Part shown: positions 7,517-15,038 of the stretch, piece after piece | How positions within the stretch are numbered: position 1 is the stretch's first letter | Layout of the letters: every line of letters begins with the position of its first letter | Source of the DNA: an uncultured Armatimonadota bacterium | GTDB taxonomy: Bacteria > Armatimonadota > Fimbriimonadia > Fimbriimonadales > Fimbriimonadaceae | Assembly (NCBI GenBank): GCA_903833215.1 | Contig: CAILEM010000157.1 | Coordinates: 1 to 38,603, forward strand | Direction: 5' to 3' | DNA: 38,603 nt | Position numbers and translations under genes: made by a program | Notes under the pieces: generated by a model | Seen by the model: only the letters and a program-made list of their open reading frames with translations | Told to the model about the DNA's origin: nothing | Databases searched by the model: none

Positions 7517-7911
7517 CTACCACCGAGTCCAGCTCGCAGCAAAATCAACGCCCAGGCTCATCTGAAAACCACGGCGAAAGAATAACCGTTAGGAGCGGAT
7601 TGCGCTGAGCCAAGCGGACTTTCGAGCTGCGAGGTCTTGCTCAACTTGATCCATCGAAAATCGCATTCCCGCCTGGATGTCGGCGCGACCATGCCCAATC
7701 GAGTCAACCTGCTCCACGGTTAGGCTAATTCCGCCTCGCTCTCCTTGCTCCACATGCAAATGAAGGTCCAACAGCGTCGATTATTAAGTTTTGGTGACCC
7801 CACAAGTGACGCCTTGCCAATCGGGCGACACCAATATTGACCATCCATCCCCTGATTTGGTGCTTGGTCAGTACTGCATCATAATGTTGCCAAGGACGTA
7901 TCCGCTCAGGA
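7517..7911. other. Intergenic stretch with one doubtful small ORF
   Basis: Apart from the doubtful 60-codon frame at 7589-7771 (separate entry) nothing recognisable is seen. Frames covering 7725-8072 on the minus strand are shadows of the membrane-protein gene. Confidence 0.4.
7589..7771 (-). CDS. Doubtful small ORF, antitoxin-tail-like
   Basis: A 60-codon frame that opens only with TTG (7771) or GTG (7753) and has an in-frame TAA three codons before the TTG. The second half (VDSIGHGRADIQAGMRFSMD followed by QVEQDLAARKSAWL) resembles the C-terminal tail of small addiction-module antitoxins that end with an ADIxAG...S-x-D-x-V helix. If so, the N-terminal DNA-binding part is missing and no toxin lies beside it, so this would be a remnant. 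The resemblance is by eye and weak. Confidence 0.28.
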   Translation of the reverse strand: MDLHLHVEQGERGGISLTVEQVDSIGHGRADIQAGMRFSMDQVEQDLAARKSAWLSAIRS

Positions 7912-8382
7912 ATGCCGAAGCCCATGCCCACCGCAAAGAAATTTGGCAAACGCATCGATAGCTCACCGCCGATTGCGGTTGCGATGCTCATTGCGTTCTT
8001 CCCGTGTTTGGCGATTTTGGTTTGGAGTCTTGCAACGACCCCGTCAACCCAGATGGTGGTTGCAACCACCAAGACCTATCCCTTCCAGATCGACGTATCC
8101 TTGGTCGCTTGCATTTTGCTCCTGATTTGCGGCTTTTCGGGAGTCGGTAGCAATGGGCCAAAGTCACGGAGCCTTCTCCTGTTTACGTTGGCTGGGATCA
8201 TTGTTTTCGGAATCTTAACAGGACTCATCGGCTATGGAATTTGGCATCACGAAACCGTTGGCCACGTCCAAGATCGTGTTTTTGGCGTCGTCATATGGTT
8301 TTTTCGTGGGCTACTCGTCGTTGGATTTGCTCTGACGTGTTTTTGCCAATATCGGCTCAAGCGAGGCACTTGGAAGAAATAG
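7912..8382 (+). CDS. Small four-helix integral membrane protein, unknown function
   Basis: A 156-aa protein with four likely membrane helices at about residues 21-42, 62-79, 87-109 and 123-146, a positively charged N-terminus (KKFGKR) and C-terminus (RLKRGTWKK), consistent with both ends in the cytoplasm. I recognise no family. The ATG at 7912 has AGGA directly before it; ATG 7924 is an alternative. It stands alone between two intergenic regions. The hydrophobic pattern and charge distribution support a real gene, though its small size leaves some doubt. Confidence 0.6.
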   Translation: MPKPMPTAKKFGKRIDSSPPIAVAMLIAFFPCLAILVWSLATTPSTQMVVATTKTYPFQIDVSLVACILLLICGFSGVGSNGPKSRSLLLFTLAGIIVFGILTGLIGYGIWHHETVGHVQDRVFGVVIWFFRGLLVVGFALTCFCQYRLKRGTWKK

Positions 8383-8544
8383 CAGTCGGGACCACGACTT
8401 CAACAGTTCGTGGTTTGATCGCAAGCTAGGTACGACCATCATAACGCTGGCAGTTATGCCGTGCTTGAGGGAGGCACAGGTTAATTAGGTTTAGTCCTCG
8501 GGCGCTATGTCGAAGTGCTTGGTGGACTTAGCGTGCTTGCCGAA

Positions 8545-8567
8545 GTCAATGGGCGATGCCCATTGAC
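8545..8567. repeat. Perfect 10-bp hairpin, 3-nt loop
   Basis: GTCAATGGGC and its exact complement flank GAT. There is no T-run, so it is not a standard intrinsic terminator; it looks like a REP-type palindrome. Confidence 0.65.
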
Positions 8568-8616
8568 GGGATATGTCGCACTTGCAGCGCTCTGGGTTGT
8601 GTGACGGCGATTTCCA

Positions 8617-8659
8617 CAGGGTTGCACCCTGGGCTGATATAGGAACGCCCCTCCAGGGC
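8617..8659. repeat. Pair of short palindromes, REP-like
   Basis: CAGGGT-TGC-ACCCTG (8617-8631) is followed by GCCC-CTCCA-GGGC (8647-8659). The words around them (GGGTTGCACCCTGGGCTGAT, AACGCCCCTCCAGGGCTACC) resemble a dispersed intergenic palindromic element known from several phyla. Only this copy is in the window. Confidence 0.45.
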
Positions 8660-8759
8660 TACCTATCGGATTCAGCGGTTGGAGTGAACAACCGACAAAT
8701 AAACGCCCGAAGAGTTCTGGAAAAAGAAAGCTCAACTATTGCCTCCAGCTTCATCAAAT

Positions 8760-9446
8760 CTATCGCTTGCGCAGCTTGGGCTTCAGGACGATCTTGTAGA
8801 GCAGCATCGGCAGCGCATCGCTGTAGGCGACGACAACTCGGGGGAGACTAAGTAGGTTGTCTTCTCTGCGGGCTGGACGCTTACCAAGGGCGAGCCCAAC
8901 CGAATAGTTGGCTTTTTGAAGCATTTCGAGAGTCGCTTGGTTATGACTCCCATAGGGAAAACAGAAGCTTCGTGGTCTGATCCGTTCATCGACAAATCTG
9001 TTATGCGCGTTCTGAATCTCGGCAAATTGCTCATCGGGCGTGAGTTCGCCCATATGCTTGTGATTCTGAGAATGGTTGCCAATTTCGTGGCCGCGCTGTT
9101 GAACTTCGCGTAAAAGGTCCCAGTTTGCTAAAGGTCGAGAATTTTCTCCATCCCAATCGGAGCGTCCACCTACTCGATCGGACACCGCATAGAAGCTTGC
9201 GCGAACACCTGCTTCTTCAAAGATGATTGGCGCGTGAACAATTGTCGATTCGTAGGCGTCATCGAATGTAAAGCACACAATTCCTTCTTTCCAGGAACCT
9301 GAAAGGTCGCCCGCAACAAGAAAAGTACATTTCTTTCTTGCGAAAAACCTAACATGGGATTTGAGGCGCGAGGGCTCAATATTAAGCCTTCTACCCTCCT
9401 CAGAACCCGGTCCAACCTTGTGATAGCAAAGAATTGTTGCGCTCAT
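8760..9446 (-). CDS. Polysaccharide deacetylase (NodB domain, CE4)
   Basis: A 228-aa carbohydrate esterase family 4 protein, which removes N- or O-acetyl groups from cell-wall or exopolysaccharide using a metal ion. NodB motifs are in order: FTFDDAYES (59-67; base and metal Asp in the DD pair), the metal site H-S-Q-N-H (His125, His129) in GHEIGNHSQNH, and FCFPYGSHN (161-169). The last motif, usually carrying a catalytic His, is not evident near the C-terminus. There is no signal peptide, and the N-terminal ATILCYHKVG is typical of CE4 enzymes starting directly at the domain. ATG at 9446. The short C-terminal stretch KIVLKPKLRKR is strongly basic. Confidence 0.9.
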   Translation of the reverse strand: MSATILCYHKVGPGSEEGRRLNIEPSRLKSHVRFFARKKCTFLVAGDLSGSWKEGIVCFTFDDAYESTIVHAPIIFEEAGVRASFYAVSDRVGGRSDWDGENSRPLANWDLLREVQQRGHEIGNHSQNHKHMGELTPDEQFAEIQNAHNRFVDERIRPRSFCFPYGSHNQATLEMLQKANYSVGLALGKRPARREDNLLSLPRVVVAYSDALPMLLYKIVLKPKLRKR

Positions 9447-9581
9447 CGATAATTGCGTGACGCGCGGGGCTCGCCGCGCGTCCGAAGTATGGCCGAACTG
9501 TTGGTAGACAAACCTAGGGCGGCGTGACTAAAATGGTTGGAGTCTCGGGTGTTGTACCGAGATGTGGAGACACTAGGACAG

Positions 9582-11228
9582 ATGCAGAAGATGCTCTCAA
9601 TCGCCGTCGGCATTGCCGCGCTCACTCTAACAAGTGTCGCAGCCGCACAATTCGACGGACCCGCTCCGCTCGCATGGCGGTGGCAACAATCCTCAACCAC
9701 AGCACCTGGCGGTTCGCCGTTGGTCTTGGGAGACACAATTTATCAGTCTTTGGGCGGACGCGTTTTCGCGTTAGACAAAGAGACTGGAAACCTCCGATGG
9801 AGATTTCCAGCCCTTGACCCGATGGACGGCATCTTTAGGTCTGCACCGATCTTTAGTGCTGGCACCCTCGTGGCGGCTTGCGATAACAAACTCATCGTAG
9901 GCATCGATCCAGGCACTGGCCAGCTCAAGTGGAGCTTTCCAACGCCTGCACCCGTTTTTGGTCAACCTGTAACGGTCGGCAAATTTGTCGTCGCCGCTCT
10001 TAGCGACAACACACTTGTGGCCATTAACCCGGCTGACGGCTCGCCAGCTTGGAAGGCACCTTATCACATCTACGAAGGCATTCAGGGATCCTTGGGCGTT
10101 TATCAGAACAGCATTCTGATTTGCACAAATCAAACCAAGCTCATCTCCTTCAATGTCGGAACCCAGAAGATGGATTGGGTTCGACCGTTCACGCAGTTGC
10201 CAGCCAAGCCGACCCCGATCGTTCAAGACGATCGAATCTACATCACCACAGGTTCCTACTTGGCAGCGCTGAACGCGCTAACCGGACTTCCTGTTTGGCA
10301 GGTCGATACTCGAATGGATCTAGCCTACGCACCTGCGTGTTCAGGCTATGGCATTCTCGTGGTGTCAAGCGACGGCCATGCCGCGATTTACGATACCGAT
10401 CATCGGCTACTTACGAGGAAGCCAATTGAACTCGGCTCCTCGCCTATCGCTCGACCAACTCCAGTTGGCAAGAAATTCGTCGTACCGACTTCAAACGGTG
10501 GCGTTATTCTTGTTGATTCCGCGAGTGGAAAAACTCTTTGGAACTACATCATCCATCCCGTCGATGAACCAACCTCTAGTGCTCCTGCTACTGGCGGTCG
10601 AGGCAAGGGCGGTGGCCCTGGCGGGTTCGGTGGTGGTGTGGGTGGTTTTGGCGGCGGTGGCCAAGCCAAGACCGATGAAAAGGTTTATTTCATCCAAGCG
10701 AGTGCTCCAGTCGTTCTGGCCGGCCAGACTCTGCTGGTTCCAGCTAAGGATGGCAGTCTGTTGGCATTCGATAGCAACCTTGGCATCGACCTTACACCTC
10801 CTACAACCAAGATGCTGTTCCCGAATGCGGGAGAGCAGGTCTGCGGTTTGCCTCCGCTGATCCTCATCTTTAAGATTGAGGACGAGAATTCAGGAATCAA
10901 TAAAGACTCCCTGAAAATCTCAGTGGATGGCAACGACCTTGAATACACGATCACGAAAGAGGGATTCGCTCTAGTACGATTCTCTCTCCAAGGAAAGAAT
11001 CGTTCGCTTCCAGACGGTCGACACGTGTTCACAGTCACGGTATCCGACTGGATGGGTAACGAAGGCAAGACCAACTATTCGTTGATCATCGACAACCTTC
11101 TGCCTAGGATCATCCTCCCCGGCGAGGACGCCAACAAGACAGGCGGCCCTGGTGGTAAGGGTGGCTTCGGTGGTGGCCCTCCAGGCGGCGGCTTTGGTGG
11201 TGGCGGTGCTGGAGACAGCGGCGGCTAG
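9582..11228 (+). CDS. Secreted PQQ-like beta-propeller protein with Gly-rich linkers
   Basis: A 548-aa exported protein. After the signal peptide MQKMLSIAVGIAALTLTSVAAA come repeated PQQ/quinoprotein-type blades (GRVFALDKETGNLRWRF, NKLIVGIDPGTGQLKWSF, NTLVAINPADGSPAWKAPY, SYLAALNALTGLPVWQVD, GVILVDSASGKTLWNY, GSLLAFDSNLG). A Gly-rich linker interrupts the propeller near 10594-10662. The last third holds an Ig-like region (PPLILIFKIEDENSGINKDS) and a Gly-rich tail to the C-terminus. Blades carry the tryptophan docking motif but no PQQ ligands I can identify, so a structural or binding role (BamB-like) is more likely than catalysis. Start: ATG 9582 with AGGA 6 nt upstream; a TTG at 9537 opens the same frame but lies before the signal peptide. 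dprA follows after 5 nt. Confidence 0.85.
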   Translation: MQKMLSIAVGIAALTLTSVAAAQFDGPAPLAWRWQQSSTTAPGGSPLVLGDTIYQSLGGRVFALDKETGNLRWRFPALDPMDGIFRSAPIFSAGTLVAACDNKLIVGIDPGTGQLKWSFPTPAPVFGQPVTVGKFVVAALSDNTLVAINPADGSPAWKAPYHIYEGIQGSLGVYQNSILICTNQTKLISFNVGTQKMDWVRPFTQLPAKPTPIVQDDRIYITTGSYLAALNALTGLPVWQVDTRMDLAYAPACSGYGILVVSSDGHAAIYDTDHRLLTRKPIELGSSPIARPTPVGKKFVVPTSNGGVILVDSASGKTLWNYIIHPVDEPTSSAPATGGRGKGGGPGGFGGGVGGFGGGGQAKTDEKVYFIQASAPVVLAGQTLLVPAKDGSLLAFDSNLGIDLTPPTTKMLFPNAGEQVCGLPPLILIFKIEDENSGINKDSLKISVDGNDLEYTITKEGFALVRFSLQGKNRSLPDGRHVFTVTVSDWMGNEGKTNYSLIIDNLLPRIILPGEDANKTGGPGGKGGFGGGPPGGGFGGGGAGDSGG

Positions 11229-11233
11229 AGAGT

Positions 11234-12271
11234 TTGCGTTCGCCTGAATTCTGGCAACGATTACTCGCTTCGGAGCTTGCTCCGGCAAAGAACCGGGTTC
11301 TTCTGGAAGAACTCGGTTCTTTTGCTTCGGATCCACTTGATCGGCTCAGAAATCACTCCCTTCTCACCGATGGCGAGAATCGGCGCATGCAAGCAGCGGA
11401 TCTGACTGCGCTTGCCAAAGCTCTGACTCAAGGAGCACAGCTACTGGAGGCCGACGACTATCCAGAACCTTTGCTTGAAAGCGGAAATATGCCCCCGGCA
11501 CTGTTCTACAAAGGCAGCACAGAATGTCTGTTTGAACCCGTTGTCGCCATTGTTGGAACGCGGTCTGCCTCAACCTATGGCAAAGCCTGTGCCTTCAAGT
11601 TCGCTCAGGCGCTCGCGAAGGCAGGAGTCACCGTTATCAGTGGCGGTGCTCTCGGTATCGATGCGGCTGCCCACAAAGGCGCCTTGGAAGCAGGTGGAAA
11701 GACTGCTGCCGTCCTCGCAACCGGCCTCGACACGGTTTACCCTTCTGTCCACAGCGCTCTGTTTCAACAAATCGCAGGTTCAGGGTGCCTCATCAGCCAA
11801 TTCGCCATTGGCTCAAAGATGGCGGATTACAAGTTCTTGATCCGGAACGTCTTGGTTGCCGCCCTCAGTAGTGCGGTGCTGGTCATCGAGGCACCGGCTA
11901 GATCGGGGGCAATTAGCACGGCAACTGCAGCAAACGAACTGGGGCGCGAAGTATTCGTCTTGCCAGCGAACATCGACCACTTTGGATTCCAAGGCTCGTT
12001 TGGCCTCTTGCGTGATGGCGCGACACTTGTAACCCATCCCGACCAGATTCTCGAATCAATGCAGATCGAACCTCAAGCGGAGTTACCCAAGGACGATGCA
12101 TCCCCAATGGGGGCACGTATCCTCGCCGTTTTGACTTCGGAACCGCTCTCGACGGAGCTGATTGTCGATCGATCTGGGCTCGATACATCAGATGTTCTTT
12201 CAGAATTAACCGTATTGGAGCTAGAAGGGCGTGTTATTCGGGGCTCCAGCGGGTATGCCTTAATGCCGTGA
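11234..12271 (+). CDS. dprA: DNA processing protein DprA
   Basis: A 345-aa DprA/Smf protein, which binds incoming single-stranded DNA during natural transformation and loads RecA. The Rossmann core is full length: VAIVGTRSASTYGK, then VISGGALGIDAAAHKGAL, the long GLDTVYPSVHSALFQQI segment, FLIRNVLVAALSSAVLVIEAP, ARSGAISTATAANELGREVF and VLPAN. A C-terminal winged-helix (about 285-345, ILAVLTSEPLSTELIVDRSG) is also present, as in standard DprA. The N-terminal helical segment (FWQRLL...LLEELGS) supports the TTG start at 11234, which has GAGAG 4 nt upstream; no ATG fits. Only 5 nt separate it from the propeller gene and it overlaps nagA by 4 nt (GTGA). A long perfect hairpin (11287-11323) lies inside its first 30 codons. 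Confidence 0.93.
   Translation: MRSPEFWQRLLASELAPAKNRVLLEELGSFASDPLDRLRNHSLLTDGENRRMQAADLTALAKALTQGAQLLEADDYPEPLLESGNMPPALFYKGSTECLFEPVVAIVGTRSASTYGKACAFKFAQALAKAGVTVISGGALGIDAAAHKGALEAGGKTAAVLATGLDTVYPSVHSALFQQIAGSGCLISQFAIGSKMADYKFLIRNVLVAALSSAVLVIEAPARSGAISTATAANELGREVFVLPANIDHFGFQGSFGLLRDGATLVTHPDQILESMQIEPQAELPKDDASPMGARILAVLTSEPLSTELIVDRSGLDTSDVLSELTVLELEGRVIRGSSGYALMP
11287..11323 (+). repeat. 17-bp palindrome followed by T-run inside dprA 5' coding region
   Basis: AAAGAACCGGGTTCTTC (11287-11303) pairs along its whole length with 11306-11322, with one G-U pair, and ends in TTTT (11320-11323). It has the shape of an intrinsic terminator and sits 59 nt after the propeller stop codon, yet it is translated as dprA codons 18-30. 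Confidence 0.7.
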
Positions 12272-13311
12272 GCAAAATAGTCTCTGCCTTTGGTCCCGAC
12301 GGGTTTGGTTCGTACGAAGCCGACCTCGCGAAGCATTCATTTCGTCGAGTTGACGGCAAAGCGGATACCTTGCTCATTCCCGGTTTCGTCGATATCCACA
12401 CCCATGGTGCGTTCGGCATCGACTTCATGAGTGCCACCACCGATGAGATGGTGTCTCTCTGTGAACAGTTGCGTGCGGTCGGCTACGAGGGCTTTCTTCC
12501 CACAACCGTCACCGCTTCCGTGACTGACGTCAGCAAGGCATTGGCCGCGCTCCCAACCCATCGGATGATTCTGGGATTCCATTTGGAGGGACCGTTCATT
12601 AGCCCTGTCTTCCCTGGTGCCCAGCCGCCTTCGTGGATCATCGATGCGCCGGAAGGCCCTTCGGAATGGGACGCCGTTCTTGATGACCCACGACTTAAGG
12701 TGATTACGATGGCGGCAGAGCGGCCAGGGGCCCTAGATGTCATTCGCAGACTGACCCACCGAGGAGTTAGGGTGAGCATGGGCCACACCAACGCGACATA
12801 CGCCGAGGCCAACCAAGGGTTCCTCGCAGGAGCCGATCACACGACCCACACGTTCAACGCCATGCGGCCGCTGCATCACCGCGAGGCAGGCATGGTTGGG
12901 TTCGCTTTGGGCACGGATGCGATTTTCTCGGAGTTGATCTACGACCGTCATCACGTTTGCAAAGAGTCCGCCGAGATCCTGCTCAGGTGCAAACCAGCCG
13001 ACAAAGTCGTTGCTGTCAGCGATAGCACTAAGGCGGCAGGAATGGCTGCGGGGCAAACCATCTTCATGTGGGGTTTGGAGTGCGTAGTAGGTGACCATGA
13101 GGTTCGCCTGACCAACGGCACCCTGGCAGGTAGCGGAATCACTCTCTACGATGCGTTCCGTAACCTCTATGAAGATTTCGGACCGGAAGTGGCCATTCGC
13201 TCTTGCTGCATCAATCCACGAACCTCGATCGGCATATCAGAAACGCCAAAGATGTATGTCGAACTCGACTCCAAGCTAGATATCGTAGCGCTTCACGACG
13301 TTGAGAATTAG
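12268..13311 (+). CDS. nagA: N-acetylglucosamine-6-phosphate deacetylase
   Basis: A 347-aa amidohydrolase that converts GlcNAc-6-phosphate to glucosamine-6-phosphate in amino-sugar catabolism and cell-wall recycling. Active-site residues are in place: His44 and His46 (DIHTHG), metal ligand Glu107 (HLEGPF), His173 (MGHTNA), His194 (THTFNAM) and catalytic Asp252 (VSDSTKAAGM). The family GLAGS-type loop appears as LTNGTLAGSGITL near the end. The GTG start overlaps the dprA stop as GTGA, so translation is coupled. The N-terminal beta-domain is short and there is no nagB neighbour. Its stop codon directly abuts the stop of convergent ywlC, leaving no room for a terminator between. Confidence 0.94.
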   Translation: MSKIVSAFGPDGFGSYEADLAKHSFRRVDGKADTLLIPGFVDIHTHGAFGIDFMSATTDEMVSLCEQLRAVGYEGFLPTTVTASVTDVSKALAALPTHRMILGFHLEGPFISPVFPGAQPPSWIIDAPEGPSEWDAVLDDPRLKVITMAAERPGALDVIRRLTHRGVRVSMGHTNATYAEANQGFLAGADHTTHTFNAMRPLHHREAGMVGFALGTDAIFSELIYDRHHVCKESAEILLRCKPADKVVAVSDSTKAAGMAAGQTIFMWGLECVVGDHEVRLTNGTLAGSGITLYDAFRNLYEDFGPEVAIRSCCINPRTSIGISETPKMYVELDSKLDIVALHDVEN

Positions 13312-14232
13312 TTAGCCTTGGGCTTTTCGCAATCGGTCGTGTACGGCTTCCCAGTCTGACGTCGTAGGCGGCTTTTCGATAAGAATCTCATCACAGCCGA
13401 GTTGATCGAGGGCATAAAGAGTGGAATACAGCTCATGTGCGTAGCCAGCAGCGTCGGTTGGAAGCACAAATTGGGATGGATTTTGGGGAGGCCCGAATCC
13501 AATGCCGCCATCGAGTGGGCCAAGCGACTCCACGAGCCGAATGGGAGTCTGAGGGGAATAGTGCCGCTTGTACATGCCCGGCGATTTTCGCTCGTTTGAA
13601 TCGTTGGCCCGCACTGACTGGCCTAAGACTCCTTCGATCTCACCACGGGAAATGCCCCCTGGTCGAAGGATCGTAATTTCTGGTCCACTACAATCCACGA
13701 CCGTTGACTCAACACCGATGTCACAACGCCCTCCATCGATCACACACGCCAATCCTTCAAGAATCTCGGAAGCGATGTGTTCGGCGGACGTCGGTGATAG
13801 GCCCATGAACGGGTTCGCGCTTGGAGCGGTTAACGGGATGCCTGTCTCTTTCAAAATCGCCAAAGCGACGGGATGATTGGGCACGCGAACGGCAACCGTG
13901 TCGTGGCCCCCTGTCGCCTCACTAGGAACGGACTCGGCCTTGGGCAACACAAGGGTGAGCGGTCCCGGCCAGAACGCCTGTGCGAGCTTTCTCGCGGCCA
14001 GTGGAATCGCATTCACTAACGGCGTCGTGTCTTCCAGAGAGGCGACATGGACAATCAGGGGGTTATCGGCTGGGCGCTTTTTTAGGGCGAATGTCTTGAG
14101 GATTGCATCTCGGTTCGTTGCAGCGGCGGCGATGCCATAAACAGTCTCGGTGGGAAAGCCAACCAACTCCCCGCTTCTCAATGCATTTGCGGCAAAGCGA
14201 ATCGATTCGCTTGTCGGCGGCAGAATCTTCAT
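13312..14232 (-). CDS. ywlC: L-threonylcarbamoyladenylate synthase (Sua5/YwlC type)
   Basis: A 306-aa enzyme that makes threonylcarbamoyl-AMP from threonine, bicarbonate and ATP, the first step of the t6A modification at position 37 of ANN-decoding tRNAs. The YrdC domain (1-200) shows GELVGFPTETVYGIAAAATN, KKRPADNPLIVH, FWPGPLTLVL, VAVRVPNHPVA and TAPSANPFMGLSPTSAEHI. The C-terminal Sua5 domain follows with SPGMYKRHYSPQTPI, so this is the two-domain form. It is the last gene of the six-gene operon; ATG overlaps the aroE stop as ATGA. Confidence 0.95.
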   Translation of the reverse strand: MKILPPTSESIRFAANALRSGELVGFPTETVYGIAAAATNRDAILKTFALKKRPADNPLIVHVASLEDTTPLVNAIPLAARKLAQAFWPGPLTLVLPKAESVPSEATGGHDTVAVRVPNHPVALAILKETGIPLTAPSANPFMGLSPTSAEHIASEILEGLACVIDGGRCDIGVESTVVDCSGPEITILRPGGISRGEIEGVLGQSVRANDSNERKSPGMYKRHYSPQTPIRLVESLGPLDGGIGFGPPQNPSQFVLPTDAAGYAHELYSTLYALDQLGCDEILIEKPPTTSDWEAVHDRLRKAQG

Positions 14233-15038
14233 CGAATCGCCTCAAGCATTGCCGCACGCGGCGCGTCTAGCCCGAGCCACCAAGTAAAGGCATGGGCACC
14301 TTGGGCGACGAGCATGTGGATTCCGTCGACAGTGCGAAGCCCGTGCTGACTTGCAGTCTTCAGGAACGGAGTCAAAGTCTTCGAGTACATGAGGTCGTAC
14401 GCAAGCGCACCACCCTCGGCTTTGTCCCACTGGATCGGCAGTTCATCGTTGTTCAACGATGCCGACGTAGTGTTCAAGATCAGGCTGACGCCACTCGGAT
14501 CAGCCGTCTTCCGAACCTGGCTCGTTGCCAAGCCCAGTTCTTCGGCAAGGGCATAGGCTTTCGAGGCGGTGCGATTGTAAAAGTAGAGTTCGTAACCGGC
14601 TTGATTCAAGGCGACGGCAAGCGCACGAGCCGTGCCACCTGCCCCCAAAAGTAGCGCCGTCGGTGTTTCGGGAGGAAAGTCGACAAGGGTATCAAGGAAA
14701 CCAGGGGCGTCCGTGTTGATACAAGCCTTATCGGAAAGGCGGAGGGTGTTTGCTGCATGAACCCTACGAGCAAGAGGCTCAACCTTTTCCGCCCATTCGA
14801 GCGCCTCTCCTTTGTGAGGAACCGTGACGTTGATGCCTTGATACCCAAGCGAATGCAGCCTCGTCAGCGCCAATTCGACCTCACCGGCAGGCACTTGGAT
14901 CGCGGAGTAGCGATAGGGCAACCCCAGGGCATCGTAAGCGGCCTGATGCATTCGCGGCGACAGTGAGTGGGACACTGGGTCACCAATGACTCCGAACTCC
15001 GCTTCAGGCGCTTCGCGCCACGCAAACCACTCGTTCAT
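14229..15038 (-). CDS. aroE: Shikimate dehydrogenase
   Basis: A 269-aa NADPH-dependent enzyme reducing 3-dehydroshikimate to shikimate in aromatic amino-acid synthesis. The substrate motif SHSLSPRMHQAAYDALGL, catalytic lysine in INVTVPHKG, catalytic aspartate in INTDAPGF, the nucleotide loop LLLGAGGTARAL and the C-terminal ML-VAQGAHAFTWW helix are all present. I use ATG 15038, which overlaps the yqeG::gtrA stop as ATGA and matches the usual AroE start; an upstream in-frame ATG at 15083 would bury 15 codons in that gene. AroE next to a yqeG-type gene is a known arrangement in Firmicutes, which adds support for both. Confidence 0.95.
   Translation of the reverse strand: MNEWFAWREAPEAEFGVIGDPVSHSLSPRMHQAAYDALGLPYRYSAIQVPAGEVELALTRLHSLGYQGINVTVPHKGEALEWAEKVEPLARRVHAANTLRLSDKACINTDAPGFLDTLVDFPPETPTALLLGAGGTARALAVALNQAGYELYFYNRTASKAYALAEELGLATSQVRKTADPSGVSLILNTTSASLNNDELPIQWDKAEGGALAYDLMYSKTLTPFLKTASQHGLRTVDGIHMLVAQGAHAFTWWLGLDAPRAAMLEAIR

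Larger units (their letters stand above)
8383..8759. other. Intergenic region rich in small hairpins
   Basis: No credible gene in 377 nt. It contains several perfect short inverted repeats (see entries at 8545 and 8617). A minus-strand frame at 8505-8735 is a translation of these repeat words, not a gene. Confidence 0.55.
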
